The notes under the pieces were generated by a model. That model saw nothing but the letters and a program-made list of their open reading frames with translations. It had not been told where the DNA came from and did not search any database. The position numbers and the translations under genes were made by a program. From NCBI GenBank assembly GCA_036381595.1, contig DASVCN010000041.1, positions 1 to 64,000 of the forward strand: a stretch of DNA of 64,000 nt, given 5' to 3'. Positions 23,928 to 31,847 of the stretch are shown piece by piece (within the stretch, counting starts at the first letter, position 1; the number at the start of each line of letters is the position of its first letter). Source of the DNA: Trueperaceae bacterium. Its GTDB lineage: Bacteria > Deinococcota > Deinococci > Deinococcales > Trueperaceae.

Positions 23928-25049
23928 ATGAACGACGGGAGTCCTGTTCGGGCCGAGAGCAGTGACAGCGGTACCGCGGGGACCGACAGCCTGCAGGAAC
24001 CGACCAGACGGGAACGAGCTCGGCGGTTGGTACTCTCCTGTGGCTGGAACTCGACCGCCTACCAGATCCTCAATCCCGGCATCGATCTGTGGTTCGGTGA
24101 TGACGACTACGCGGTGGTGGGGTTCGTCAGCAGATGGGGCGTGAGGGTGGCAGCCGGCGCTCCTGTCTGCGCCCCGGAGCTGGTCGCGGCGGCGGTGGCG
24201 GAGTTCGAGGCGGACGCCGCGAGTGAAGGCGAGCGCGTCTGCTGGTTCGGCGCCGAGCCGCGACTGGAGGAGCTTCTCGGTGGTGAACGAGCGATGGTGA
24301 AGCTTGGCGCCCAACCGGTATGGAACCCGCAGGAGTGGCAGGCGCGGGTGCACGGCCGCTCCTCCATCAGGGCCCAACTCAACCGCGCTCGCAACAAGGG
24401 CGTCTCGGTCAGCGAGTGGAGCCCACGGCGGGCGAGCGGGAACTCCGAGCTGCGCTCCTGCCTCCGCGAGTGGCTCGAACGCCGCGGATTGCCGCCGCTG
24501 CACTTCCTCATCGAAAGCGACACCCTCGACAGGCTCGAGGACCGGCGGCTCTTCGTCGCGGAACGAGCCGGCGACGTCCTGGGCTTCGTGGTGGCCTCAC
24601 CCGTCCCGGCTAGGGACGGGTGGCTCATCGAACAGGTGGTAAGACGGCCGACTGCCGTCAACGGTACCGCCGAACTGATGATCGACACGGCGGTGCGTGA
24701 GCTCGCCGAAAGCGGCTCGAGCTACCTGACGCTGGGCCTGGCGCCCTTGGCTTCGATCGGGCCCAACCGGGGCCGCGAATCGTGGTGGCTACGCTTGCTG
24801 CTCGCCTGGGCCCGAGCTCATGGCCGGCGCTTCTACAACTTCCGCGGTCTCGAGTTCTTCAAGAGCAAGTTCCGGCCCCCTCGCTGGGACCCGATCTACG
24901 TCATCGACAGCGGCTCCCGGGTATCGCCGCGAACCATCTATGCGGTGGCGGCCGCCTTCAGCGAGGGTCCCCCTCTGCTGATGCTGGCAAGGGCGTTGGC
25001 GGGCGCCCTTTTCGAAGAGCTTCTGGCTGCCGCTCCCGGCAAGAGGTGA
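23928..25049 (+). CDS. DUF2156 protein (MprF-type lysyltransferase domain, soluble)
   Basis: This 373-residue protein matches the DUF2156 / LPG-synthase C-terminal domain with two GNAT-like halves: YAVVGFVSRWGVRVAAGAPV, SIRAQLNRARNKGVSVSEWS, and later YLTLGLAPLASIG and FYNFRGLEFFKSKFRPPRWD. It lacks the N-terminal flippase helices of full MprF. Members transfer aminoacyl groups from tRNA to lipids or act on other acceptors. The ATG at 23928 follows TACCCT by seven bases, so it may have its own leaderless transcript despite lying 32 bases after the previous gene. Confidence 0.8.
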   Translation: MNDGSPVRAESSDSGTAGTDSLQEPTRRERARRLVLSCGWNSTAYQILNPGIDLWFGDDDYAVVGFVSRWGVRVAAGAPVCAPELVAAAVAEFEADAASEGERVCWFGAEPRLEELLGGERAMVKLGAQPVWNPQEWQARVHGRSSIRAQLNRARNKGVSVSEWSPRRASGNSELRSCLREWLERRGLPPLHFLIESDTLDRLEDRRLFVAERAGDVLGFVVASPVPARDGWLIEQVVRRPTAVNGTAELMIDTAVRELAESGSSYLTLGLAPLASIGPNRGRESWWLRLLLAWARAHGRRFYNFRGLEFFKSKFRPPRWDPIYVIDSGSRVSPRTIYAVAAAFSEGPPLLMLARALAGALFEELLAAAPGKR

Positions 25050-25075
25050 AACTGCTCCCCCGGGGACGCCGGGCG

Positions 25076-26305
25076 CTAGCGCCCCCGCTTGACGAGATAG
25101 ACGTCCTCGCGGATCGGCGCGACCGAGCCGTCGGAGTTCCTCGAGACCTCGGCCAGGGCTTTCTGGACCGCAGCGATCGGCAAGTGGAGCTCTTCGGCGA
25201 CCGCATATGCGCGCACGATCGCCGGCGTCGAGGGGTTCTGCAGATAGCTGGCGATGCGGCCCGTTACGTCGCCTTCGGCTTGCGCGCCTCCGACCAGTAC
25301 CGGCTCTCGCTCCTCCGCGAGCTGGGGTTCCGGGGCCGGGGCCCGCCCCTGCCCTGACGCCGGCGCTGGCCGCTTCTGGGCCTCGCGTCCCCTGACGCCT
25401 CCCACGTCCCTATCGGAGCGGTTCGACTCGCTGCGGTTTCTGGGCTGTTCATCCTCCGCCTCCTGCCTGGGCGCCAGGGGCCGGCTGCTCTCGGGAGCGT
25501 GACGGCCAGGCCGTGCCTCCTGTCGGGGCGCCTCCCGAACCGTTCCGTAATGTTCGGGCTCGCCGCCGAAGAGCGTCTGCTGACGCATGTCGGAGCGTTC
25601 GAGCTTCTCCCGGACGCCGCCATCCGGCAGGTCGTCGGGGCGTACCACCGCGCGTTCGCTGGGCCGCAGCATCTGCCCTCTGCGCGGTACCGGGTCGTGC
25701 AGCACGTCCTGCCAGCCACCTTTCGTCTCGGGGACCGGCGGCGCCAGATAGGCGGCCGGCTCCTGAGCCTCGAGGCGCACCCGTGACTGCTCGCCCCTAT
25801 CGTCGCCCCTCTTCTCGCGCATCCCGTCGCCCCGAGGTTCCCGCCCCAACTGCGGCGTCTCGAGCCGCACCCTCTCGCGAACGTAGCCGCCCTCAGCGCC
25901 CTGCTGTCCGGACTGACTCCAGTTCGCGGCCGACCCTCTGGCCACCGGCTCGCTCCGCGCTACCGCCTCCTGCGCGTCGCCCCGCTCCTGGCGGCGTTCG
26001 CGCTTGATGGGGGTGAGTTGGAGGCCGCCGGCTACGGCGATCGTCACCGCATCGTTCGGCTGCAGGTCGTGCTCTTCGAAGAAGGGACCCAGGCCCTCGA
26101 GTTCACGGGGCGGGACGAAGGTGACCGTGAGCTTGCGACCCAGCGCCACGTCGTTCGCTTCGATCTCGCCGGCCGGGAAGGCGTCATAAAAGCGACGAGG
26201 CAGGTTGAGCGTGCCTCGTCTGATGTCGATCCGGGTGAGGTCCACCTTCAGCGGCCGGGACTCTGCCCCCTCGCCGAGTGGCCCCAACTTGCTCACGTCA
26301 CTCAC
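25076..26305 (-). CDS. B3/AbrB-like N-domain protein with disordered middle and C-terminal helical domain
   Basis: This protein of about 409 residues was not recognised as a named family. Residues 20-100 (IDIRRGTLNLPRRFYDAFP, then VTFVPPRELEGLGPFFEEHD and LQPNDAVTIAV) look like a B3- or AbrB-like beta-barrel DNA-binding domain. About 230 residues rich in Glu, Arg, Gln and Pro follow and look disordered. The end (VTGRIASYLQNPSTPAIVRA, then LPIAAVQKALAEVSR) resembles a winged helix. The GTG at 26305 is favoured over one at 26311 because GGGAGG lies five bases before it. Palindromes upstream suggest autoregulation. A chromatin or DNA-damage role is a guess. Confidence 0.6.
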   Translation of the reverse strand: MSDVSKLGPLGEGAESRPLKVDLTRIDIRRGTLNLPRRFYDAFPAGEIEANDVALGRKLTVTFVPPRELEGLGPFFEEHDLQPNDAVTIAVAGGLQLTPIKRERRQERGDAQEAVARSEPVARGSAANWSQSGQQGAEGGYVRERVRLETPQLGREPRGDGMREKRGDDRGEQSRVRLEAQEPAAYLAPPVPETKGGWQDVLHDPVPRRGQMLRPSERAVVRPDDLPDGGVREKLERSDMRQQTLFGGEPEHYGTVREAPRQEARPGRHAPESSRPLAPRQEAEDEQPRNRSESNRSDRDVGGVRGREAQKRPAPASGQGRAPAPEPQLAEEREPVLVGGAQAEGDVTGRIASYLQNPSTPAIVRAYAVAEELHLPIAAVQKALAEVSRNSDGSVAPIREDVYLVKRGR

Positions 26306-26362
26306 CGGCACCTCCCGGTAGTACCCCCATCCTCATCCTCCGATCGACAGTGTGCTGTCCTT

Positions 26363-26403
26363 CGGATAATACAACATCCGTTCGATGAGGTGCATTAATG
26401 CAC
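26363..26403 (-). promoter_or_regulatory. Promoter region with two palindromes upstream of the B3-like gene
   Basis: GTGCATTAATGCAC (26390-26403) is a perfect 14-base palindrome. CGGAT-N8-ATCCG (26363-26380) is an inverted repeat enclosing a minus-strand TATTAT box. The pair lies 58-98 bases upstream of the start codon in an otherwise GC-rich stretch. Confidence 0.55.
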
Positions 26404-26458
26404 AATCCCTGGTACCCGGGAGGTGACGGTCGTCCTTTCGGCCGGTCAGTTCACCTGT

Positions 26459-27364
26459 CTACTCCACCCGGCACTGGAGGGTTAGCTGGACCGGCACCCC
26501 TTCGGCTGTAGTCGCAGAGACCTCGACGCTGCGCTGCTCCCCCTGGCTGCCGAAGCGGGCCGTGCCCGATCCGTCTCCCACCTCTTCCGAGGTGTCGAGG
26601 TAGTAGCTGTCGTCCGCAGTGGAGATCGAGACGTAGAAGCCGCCTTCGTCCGGTCGCCGGACGTCGTAGAGGTACACCTCCACGCCGGTGATGCGGGCGC
26701 CGTCGTACTCGAGCGGGTAGTAGCTGTACTGGAAGTCGTGGCTCTCGGCCAGCGCCTCCGAGCAGTAGGCCTCCTCGCTGCTGGGCAGGAGTTCGAAGCT
26801 CTGCCCGTCGAGGGTGAGGCTGAGCGGGCCGGCCGGAGCCGCCGCTTCCTCCTCGGCCCTCTCCAGCTCCTCGACCGAGGCGCCGGCCCTCAGAACGGTG
26901 TGACATTCGATCGTCGCTTCCAAGGGAGTGCCGTCGGCGGTGACCGCGGAGATGTGGACGGTCCCGCTGTTGCCCCGGTCGTCCACCGTGACGGTACCCC
27001 TGCCCTCTTCCGCGGAGCGGGTGTTGACCTCGTACCTCGTCTCCTGTGGGGTGAACAACGGGCCGAAAGAGATCGTGGTCAGGAACTCTGCGGTGCCTTG
27101 AGCGGCAGCCCTGGTGTCGACGATCAGCTGCAACGAGGAGAAGACGTCGGCATCGGTGGTGTCGATGCTGTACTGGTTTCCCCAGAGCCCTTCACCGGCG
27201 AAGCCGTAGGTGCAGGTGACGTCCCGGGAAGCCGTCTCGTAGCGACCCTGGTGGGGACCGGACCCGACCTCCAGAGTGATCGTCGTGGCCTGGGCCAGGG
27301 CCTGCCCGGATGCGGCTAGGACGAGAACGGCAGCGACGACTATTAAGCTCGTTCGACGAGTCAT
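26459..27364 (-). CDS. Secreted protein with two copies of an unknown beta domain
   Basis: This 301-residue exported protein has a Sec signal peptide (MTRRTSLIVVAAVLVLAASG, cleavage near ALAQA). The mature part is a tandem duplication: each half ends with a similar stretch, SAVTADGTPLEATIECHTV in the first and SATTAEGVPVQLTLQCRVE in the second, and each has a Cys pair (in TCTYGFAG/IECH and EAYCSEA/LQCR). The halves are joined by an Ala- and Glu-rich linker. The ATG at 27364 follows GGAAGG. No named domain was recognised. Confidence 0.7.
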   Translation of the reverse strand: MTRRTSLIVVAAVLVLAASGQALAQATTITLEVGSGPHQGRYETASRDVTCTYGFAGEGLWGNQYSIDTTDADVFSSLQLIVDTRAAAQGTAEFLTTISFGPLFTPQETRYEVNTRSAEEGRGTVTVDDRGNSGTVHISAVTADGTPLEATIECHTVLRAGASVEELERAEEEAAAPAGPLSLTLDGQSFELLPSSEEAYCSEALAESHDFQYSYYPLEYDGARITGVEVYLYDVRRPDEGGFYVSISTADDSYYLDTSEEVGDGSGTARFGSQGEQRSVEVSATTAEGVPVQLTLQCRVE

Positions 27365-27483
27365 TGACCTTCCTTCCGGGACCCACCGGGGTCCCCGCGC
27401 GGGCATGGACGTGAGATCGCCCAGTGCAGCGACTCGGAGGGTATTCGCCGCAGCGTGACCGGTGCGTTACGGAGGGGGCAAGG

Positions 27484-30400
27484 TCAGGTCGAAGTCGGAA
27501 CCGTCGCAACTCCGGCCGAGGCAGCTGTTCTCAGCAGTTCTCGGTTCACCGGGTTCGCGCTCAGGAAGCTGCTGCGGTCCGACTTCGCAGTCAGTCCAGC
27601 GCCCGCCCTCTCCACCCACTCCAGGCCGGCGCGAAGCTGGTCGTCGGCCCCCTCGGCTCCGGCGGCCGCCAGGATGCGGTAACGCGTCAAGAGGAGCTCG
27701 GGCAGGTAGAAATCCACCGGATCGTACTCGTCCAGCAGAGCGACCGCGGCATCGGCCTGCGCCAGCGCCTCATCGGTTCGGCCGAGGGCGAGCAGCGCCT
27801 GGGCGCAACGGGTGCGGGCGGCGATGAGCAGACCACCCAGTTCGTGTTCGCTGGCCAGCTCAACGGCTTCGAGTGCGGCGGCCAGCGACTCCTCGGGCGG
27901 CAGGGCGAGCGCCTGGAGCAGCAGCAGGTTGCCCCGTTTGAGGGGCCTGCCGCTCGTTCGCAGCAACTCCTCGGCCTCGGCAAGGAGGGGCGTCGGGTCG
28001 CCTCCCCGATACTGTTCGAGCATGGCCCGCACCTGGAGTATCGCGCTGCGGACCTGGTCCGGGACCTCCCCGGCCCGGCCCGCTCGGTTCAGCTCCTCCT
28101 CCGCATCGTCGAAGCGGCCGAGGAGGGTGAGCGTGACCGCGAGATGCCGCCTAACCGGTGTGACCAGCCAGGTATTGAGCTTCTCGGCGGCAGCGACCGC
28201 GCGCTGGAGGCAGTCGAGCGAGCTCTGCAGTTGGCCGAGGTCACGATGCGCCGTGCCGGCCGAAACGAGCGCGTGGACCTCGTACTCCTCGGCGCCGTGT
28301 ACCTCCTCGAGCAGCAACAGCATCCGCTCGGCGGTCTCGAGCGAGGTTCGAGCCAATCCCAGCTCGGCCTGGCTCACCGCCAGATTGCCCATCACCTGGA
28401 CCTGGCCCAGGCGGCCCGAGTGCCTGGCGCGCAGGGCAGCCGAACGTTCGTGATACTCGATCGCATCCCGGTGGCGATCGAGGTGGTCGAGTATCACCCC
28501 CATGTTCGCCAGCGTCTCGGAGAGCGGGATAGGGTCCTCACACCGCTCGCCCAGCTCGATCGCCTCCGCGAGGATCTTGAGCGTCTCCTCGATCCGATCC
28601 TGGAGCCAGAGGGCACCCACCACGTTATTGAGTAGACCCACCTGCAATCCCGGGTCGCCCGCGGCGACGGCGTGCCGGTACCCTTCCCGGGCGGCAGCCT
28701 CGCTCTCCCTTGCGCGAGCCACCATCTGGAGGAATATCGAACGGGTCTGCCACGCCTCGGCAAGCTGCGCCGGAGTGCGAGCGAGGCGGAAGAGGGAACG
28801 TTCCAGCTCTTCGTGACCGGACCCGTACTCGCGCTTCAGGAGTATCTCAACGGTGGCCGACAGCGTCGCGAAAGCCGCTGAGATCTCCCCGTTCCGCTCC
28901 AGCAGGCCCGCCGCCTGGAGGTAGAGGTTGGCGGCGTCGTCCAGCCTGTAGGCCGCTGCGGCCGAGTCTCCCGCCTCCTTGAGGAAGGGGGCGGCGCGCA
29001 GTTCGTCGCCGGCAGCGAGGTAGTGGCGGGCGACTACTCCCGGTGGTACCGGTATCTTCTCGAGGTAGGCGGCGGCGCGCTGGTGGAGCAGTCGGCGAGC
29101 CGCGGCAGGTATCCCCTCCAACACCGCCTGGCGTATGAGGTCGTGGTTGAACCCCTCTTCGCCGATGAGTTGCGCGCTCTCGAGCTCGGTCAGCGGCTCG
29201 GCCAGCTCGAGGGGCACGCTGTCGAGTATGGTCGCGGCGGCTTCGAGGTCGAAGGCCTCCTCCAGTACGGCGGCCACGCGGGCGAGCCGGAGGGCAGCCG
29301 GGGAGAGCCGGTCGAGCCGACGCGAGAGCAGAGCACCGAGCTGCCGGGAAGGGGGAAGACGTTCCGGGAAGGGGAGGTCGAGGCTTCCGGTTTCCGCGAG
29401 GCTCTTGAGCGTTTCGACCACGAACAGCGGGTTGCCGCCGGTGTACCTGGCCAGCCCCGAGGCGATATCCCCGGTAGGCACGGAGAGGGAGTCGATCAGC
29501 CGACCGATCGCGTCGACATCGAGCGGCAGCGGATCAACCGCAACCGCCCACTCGCCCGAGAGCATCTCCTCGACCCAGACGGCCCGCTTCGCCTCCAGTT
29601 CCCCGGCCCGGTAGCCGAGCAGCCAGCGGAGCCCGGCAGGGCCACTGCCGCCGTCGGGCAGCAGGTAGGCGATCGCTTCCAGCGAGGCGTCGTCGGCGTA
29701 GTGCAGGTCGTCGACGACGAGGGCGGTTCGACCTTCGGATCGAGCGAGCCCGAGCGCTTCACGCACCGCCTCGAGAAGCCGGGTCTTGTGCGCAGTCGTG
29801 GCATCGGGAGCCTCGTCTCGGGCGAGCTCAGGCACCAGGCGAGCGAGTTCGGCACGCGCCCAGTCGGGAAGATCCTGCCCACCGGCGCCGCTGAAGAGTT
29901 CCCCGAGCCCGCGCGAGAAGAGGGCGTAGGGGATGCTCCTGTCGCCGGGCCTGGCGGCGAATCGCAGGAAGGGTCCCTGTTCGGCGACGAACTCGAGCAT
30001 GAGTCGCGTCTTCCCCATGCCCGCCGCTCCCCGAACGACGATCACCTTGCCCGCCTTCCAGGCCGATTCCATCGCCGTCCACTCCCGCTCGCGGCCAACG
30101 AGGAAGGGTGGCCGCTCGAGGGCGATGGGCAGCTCGGCTCGTTGTTCGCGTTCGGGAAGCGAACTCGCCTGCCGTTCTATCTCCCGGGCGAGGGCGACGG
30201 TCTCGGGCAACGGCTCGAGTCCCAGCTCCCGTTGGAGCGCTTCCCGGCTGCGGCGGAAGGCGCGCAGCGCAGCCGATCGGTCACCGCTCAGGTAGTGGAG
30301 TCGCATCAGCTTCCGGCACGACTCCTCGGAGAGCGGATCGATCTCCAGCAGCCGCTCGGCCAGCCGCACGGCGTTCTGGAGATCCCCCTGCTCCTCGTGG

Positions 30401-30855
30401 CGGCGGATCTCCTCCTCGAGCAACTGGTGACGGAGGAGCGCGAGGCGTTCGCGCTGAGCGATCAACCACTCGAGCAGTTCGGGGCAGTCGTCGTAGTCAT
30501 GCCCGTCCAAGAGCTCCCCCATGAGAGCAGCTCGGTCCAGAGCACCGTCCGTCACGGCCCTCGCCTGTAGTCGGAGCACGTCGACGGAGACTTCCGGATC
30601 GAGCCGGAGCTGGTCGGAGGTGTCGAGGAGGTCTGCGCCGCAGGCCGTTCTCAGGCGCCGGAGGAGTTGCCTGAGGTTGCCACGGGCACGCTCCTCGCCC
30701 GATTCGGGCCAGAGCATGCCGGCCAGTCGCGAGCGACCGGTGGGCCCCTCCAGAGCCAGGTACGCCAGAAGGGCGGCCGTCTTTCGCTCGGGCGCGACGC
30801 GTTTCCCCGGTCCCAGGAGAGAGGTCTCCCCGAGGACCCGCAGTTGCCACGACAT
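27484..30855 (-). CDS. Large BTAD-AAA-TPR transcriptional regulator (SARP/AfsR-like)
   Basis: This 1123-residue signal-responsive regulator has an N-terminal winged helix (WQLRVLGETSLLGPGKRVAP, RKTAALLAYLALEGPTGRSR), a BTAD all-helical domain to about residue 240, an AAA/NB-ARC-like ATPase with Walker A VRGAAGMGKTRLM near residue 275 and Walker B ALVVDDLHYADD, and a long C-terminal stretch of TPR-like helical repeats. The ATG at 30855 lies eight bases after a perfect TATAAT (30869-30864), suggesting a very short or absent leader. The targets are unknown; the neighbouring exported-protein cluster is a candidate. Confidence 0.88.
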   Translation of the reverse strand: MSWQLRVLGETSLLGPGKRVAPERKTAALLAYLALEGPTGRSRLAGMLWPESGEERARGNLRQLLRRLRTACGADLLDTSDQLRLDPEVSVDVLRLQARAVTDGALDRAALMGELLDGHDYDDCPELLEWLIAQRERLALLRHQLLEEEIRRHEEQGDLQNAVRLAERLLEIDPLSEESCRKLMRLHYLSGDRSAALRAFRRSREALQRELGLEPLPETVALAREIERQASSLPEREQRAELPIALERPPFLVGREREWTAMESAWKAGKVIVVRGAAGMGKTRLMLEFVAEQGPFLRFAARPGDRSIPYALFSRGLGELFSGAGGQDLPDWARAELARLVPELARDEAPDATTAHKTRLLEAVREALGLARSEGRTALVVDDLHYADDASLEAIAYLLPDGGSGPAGLRWLLGYRAGELEAKRAVWVEEMLSGEWAVAVDPLPLDVDAIGRLIDSLSVPTGDIASGLARYTGGNPLFVVETLKSLAETGSLDLPFPERLPPSRQLGALLSRRLDRLSPAALRLARVAAVLEEAFDLEAAATILDSVPLELAEPLTELESAQLIGEEGFNHDLIRQAVLEGIPAAARRLLHQRAAAYLEKIPVPPGVVARHYLAAGDELRAAPFLKEAGDSAAAAYRLDDAANLYLQAAGLLERNGEISAAFATLSATVEILLKREYGSGHEELERSLFRLARTPAQLAEAWQTRSIFLQMVARARESEAAAREGYRHAVAAGDPGLQVGLLNNVVGALWLQDRIEETLKILAEAIELGERCEDPIPLSETLANMGVILDHLDRHRDAIEYHERSAALRARHSGRLGQVQVMGNLAVSQAELGLARTSLETAERMLLLLEEVHGAEEYEVHALVSAGTAHRDLGQLQSSLDCLQRAVAAAEKLNTWLVTPVRRHLAVTLTLLGRFDDAEEELNRAGRAGEVPDQVRSAILQVRAMLEQYRGGDPTPLLAEAEELLRTSGRPLKRGNLLLLQALALPPEESLAAALEAVELASEHELGGLLIAARTRCAQALLALGRTDEALAQADAAVALLDEYDPVDFYLPELLLTRYRILAAAGAEGADDQLRAGLEWVERAGAGLTAKSDRSSFLSANPVNRELLRTAASAGVATVPTST

Positions 30856-30916
30856 CTGCGCAGATTATAGGGCAGGGCACGATTCGCTGCGAGACCTCCT
30901 CGAAGGGCTCAGACTG

Positions 30917-31008
30917 GGCGCCCCTGGTCGGGGCGCCGGGTGTAGCGGTCCGGCGGTGGGGCCGGGGGTCGGGGGGCCGGGTGTCGGGGCGCCGGTACTC
31001 GGCGCCCC
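30917..31008. other. Two strong hairpins flanking a G-quadruplex motif
   Basis: GGCGCCCC-TGGTC-GGGGCGCC (30917-30937) is an 8-bp stem with a 5-base loop. GGGGCGCCG-GTACT-CGGCGCCCC (30986-31008) is a 9-bp stem with a 5-base loop. Between them, at 30958-30981, four G runs of 4, 5, 6 and 3 are separated by two bases each. The block fills the spacer between the CsgG-like gene and the BTAD regulator gene and may end transcription of the exported-protein cluster. Confidence 0.6.
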
Positions 31009-31045
31009 AGCCGGATCGATCCTCACTCCGTCACGCGCCGTACGT

Positions 31046-31693
31046 TCAGAAGCGCAAGGTGAGTTCCTGCAGCGCCTTCACCATCGCCGCTTCGGCAGCG
31101 TCGGCCATCAGCGGGCCATAGGTCGGATCTTCGTACGAGATCTGTCCGGCCAGCGGCACTCCGGTAACGCTGAAGTTCGGGTTGCGCACGCTGGCGCTGG
31201 CGTCGATGGAGGCGACTATCTCGCCCGTGATCACGTCCGTAGCCCGCATGTCGACTGCGACGTCGGCCGTTACGAATCCGCCTCCGAAGCCGGCGATGCC
31301 GCCGCTGGGCCGGCTCAGGGTGGAGCGGGTGAGCACGCCGGTTATCAGGTAGCCGGCGCCCGAGGCCCGGGCCAGCTCGGCGGGATCGGTGGACTCGAGC
31401 CCTTGGCCGGCGATGAGGGCCTGCAACTGCGATTCTTCGATCACCCGATAGCAGCCGGAGTTCACCATGAGGTTGACGAGGCGGGCACGGGCGGCCTCCT
31501 CGACACCGAGCACATTGGTCCCGCCGTATCCGCCGCCCACCTTCTCGAACTCGGCGATCATCACCGTCTCGGGGGTGTCGTCGTAGCAGGTGACCTGGGC
31601 GGCGGCGGTACTGGCCGGAGCCGAGGTGGTGGGGGCGCAGGCGGCCACCAGGAGCAAGAGGCCCAGGACGGCTGTCGTTAGTTGCTTCTTCAT
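31046..31693 (-). CDS. CsgG-family lipoprotein
   Basis: This 215-residue lipoprotein has a type II signal peptide with lipobox VAAC (C19). It matches the CsgG/curli-assembly family: ETVMIAEFEKVGGGYGGTNV, RLVNLMVNSGCYRVIEESQL, then ARASGAGYLITGVLTRS. In curli systems CsgG forms an outer-membrane export pore; many relatives of this size are periplasmic or outer-membrane lipoproteins of unknown role. The ATG at 31693 follows GGGAAG. It lies 154 bases after the VWA protein gene on the same strand. No curlin genes are nearby. Confidence 0.82.
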   Translation of the reverse strand: MKKQLTTAVLGLLLLVAACAPTTSAPASTAAAQVTCYDDTPETVMIAEFEKVGGGYGGTNVLGVEEAARARLVNLMVNSGCYRVIEESQLQALIAGQGLESTDPAELARASGAGYLITGVLTRSTLSRPSGGIAGFGGGFVTADVAVDMRATDVITGEIVASIDASASVRNPNFSVTGVPLAGQISYEDPTYGPLMADAAEAAMVKALQELTLRF

Positions 31694-31847
31694 GCTTGTC
31701 TTCCCTTCCCTATCGCGATGCTTGCCCGAATCCCAGGAACGGGCCCACCTGGCGTGGCGTCACGCGGCGGTAACGGTCTCGGTCGCCCGCCGGGACCATC
31801 TCGGGCGAAGGTCGCACTACCCCGAGCGAACCGAAGAGCCGACCGCC

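Noticed and set aside
25071-25084. GGGCGCTAGCGCCC palindrome between convergent genes as a terminator
   Set aside because: The palindrome has no loop and no T run, and part of it is the stop region of the B3-like gene.
31046-31693. Curli secretion system
   Set aside because: Only a CsgG-family lipoprotein is present; no curlin, CsgE, CsgF or CsgD gene was recognised.
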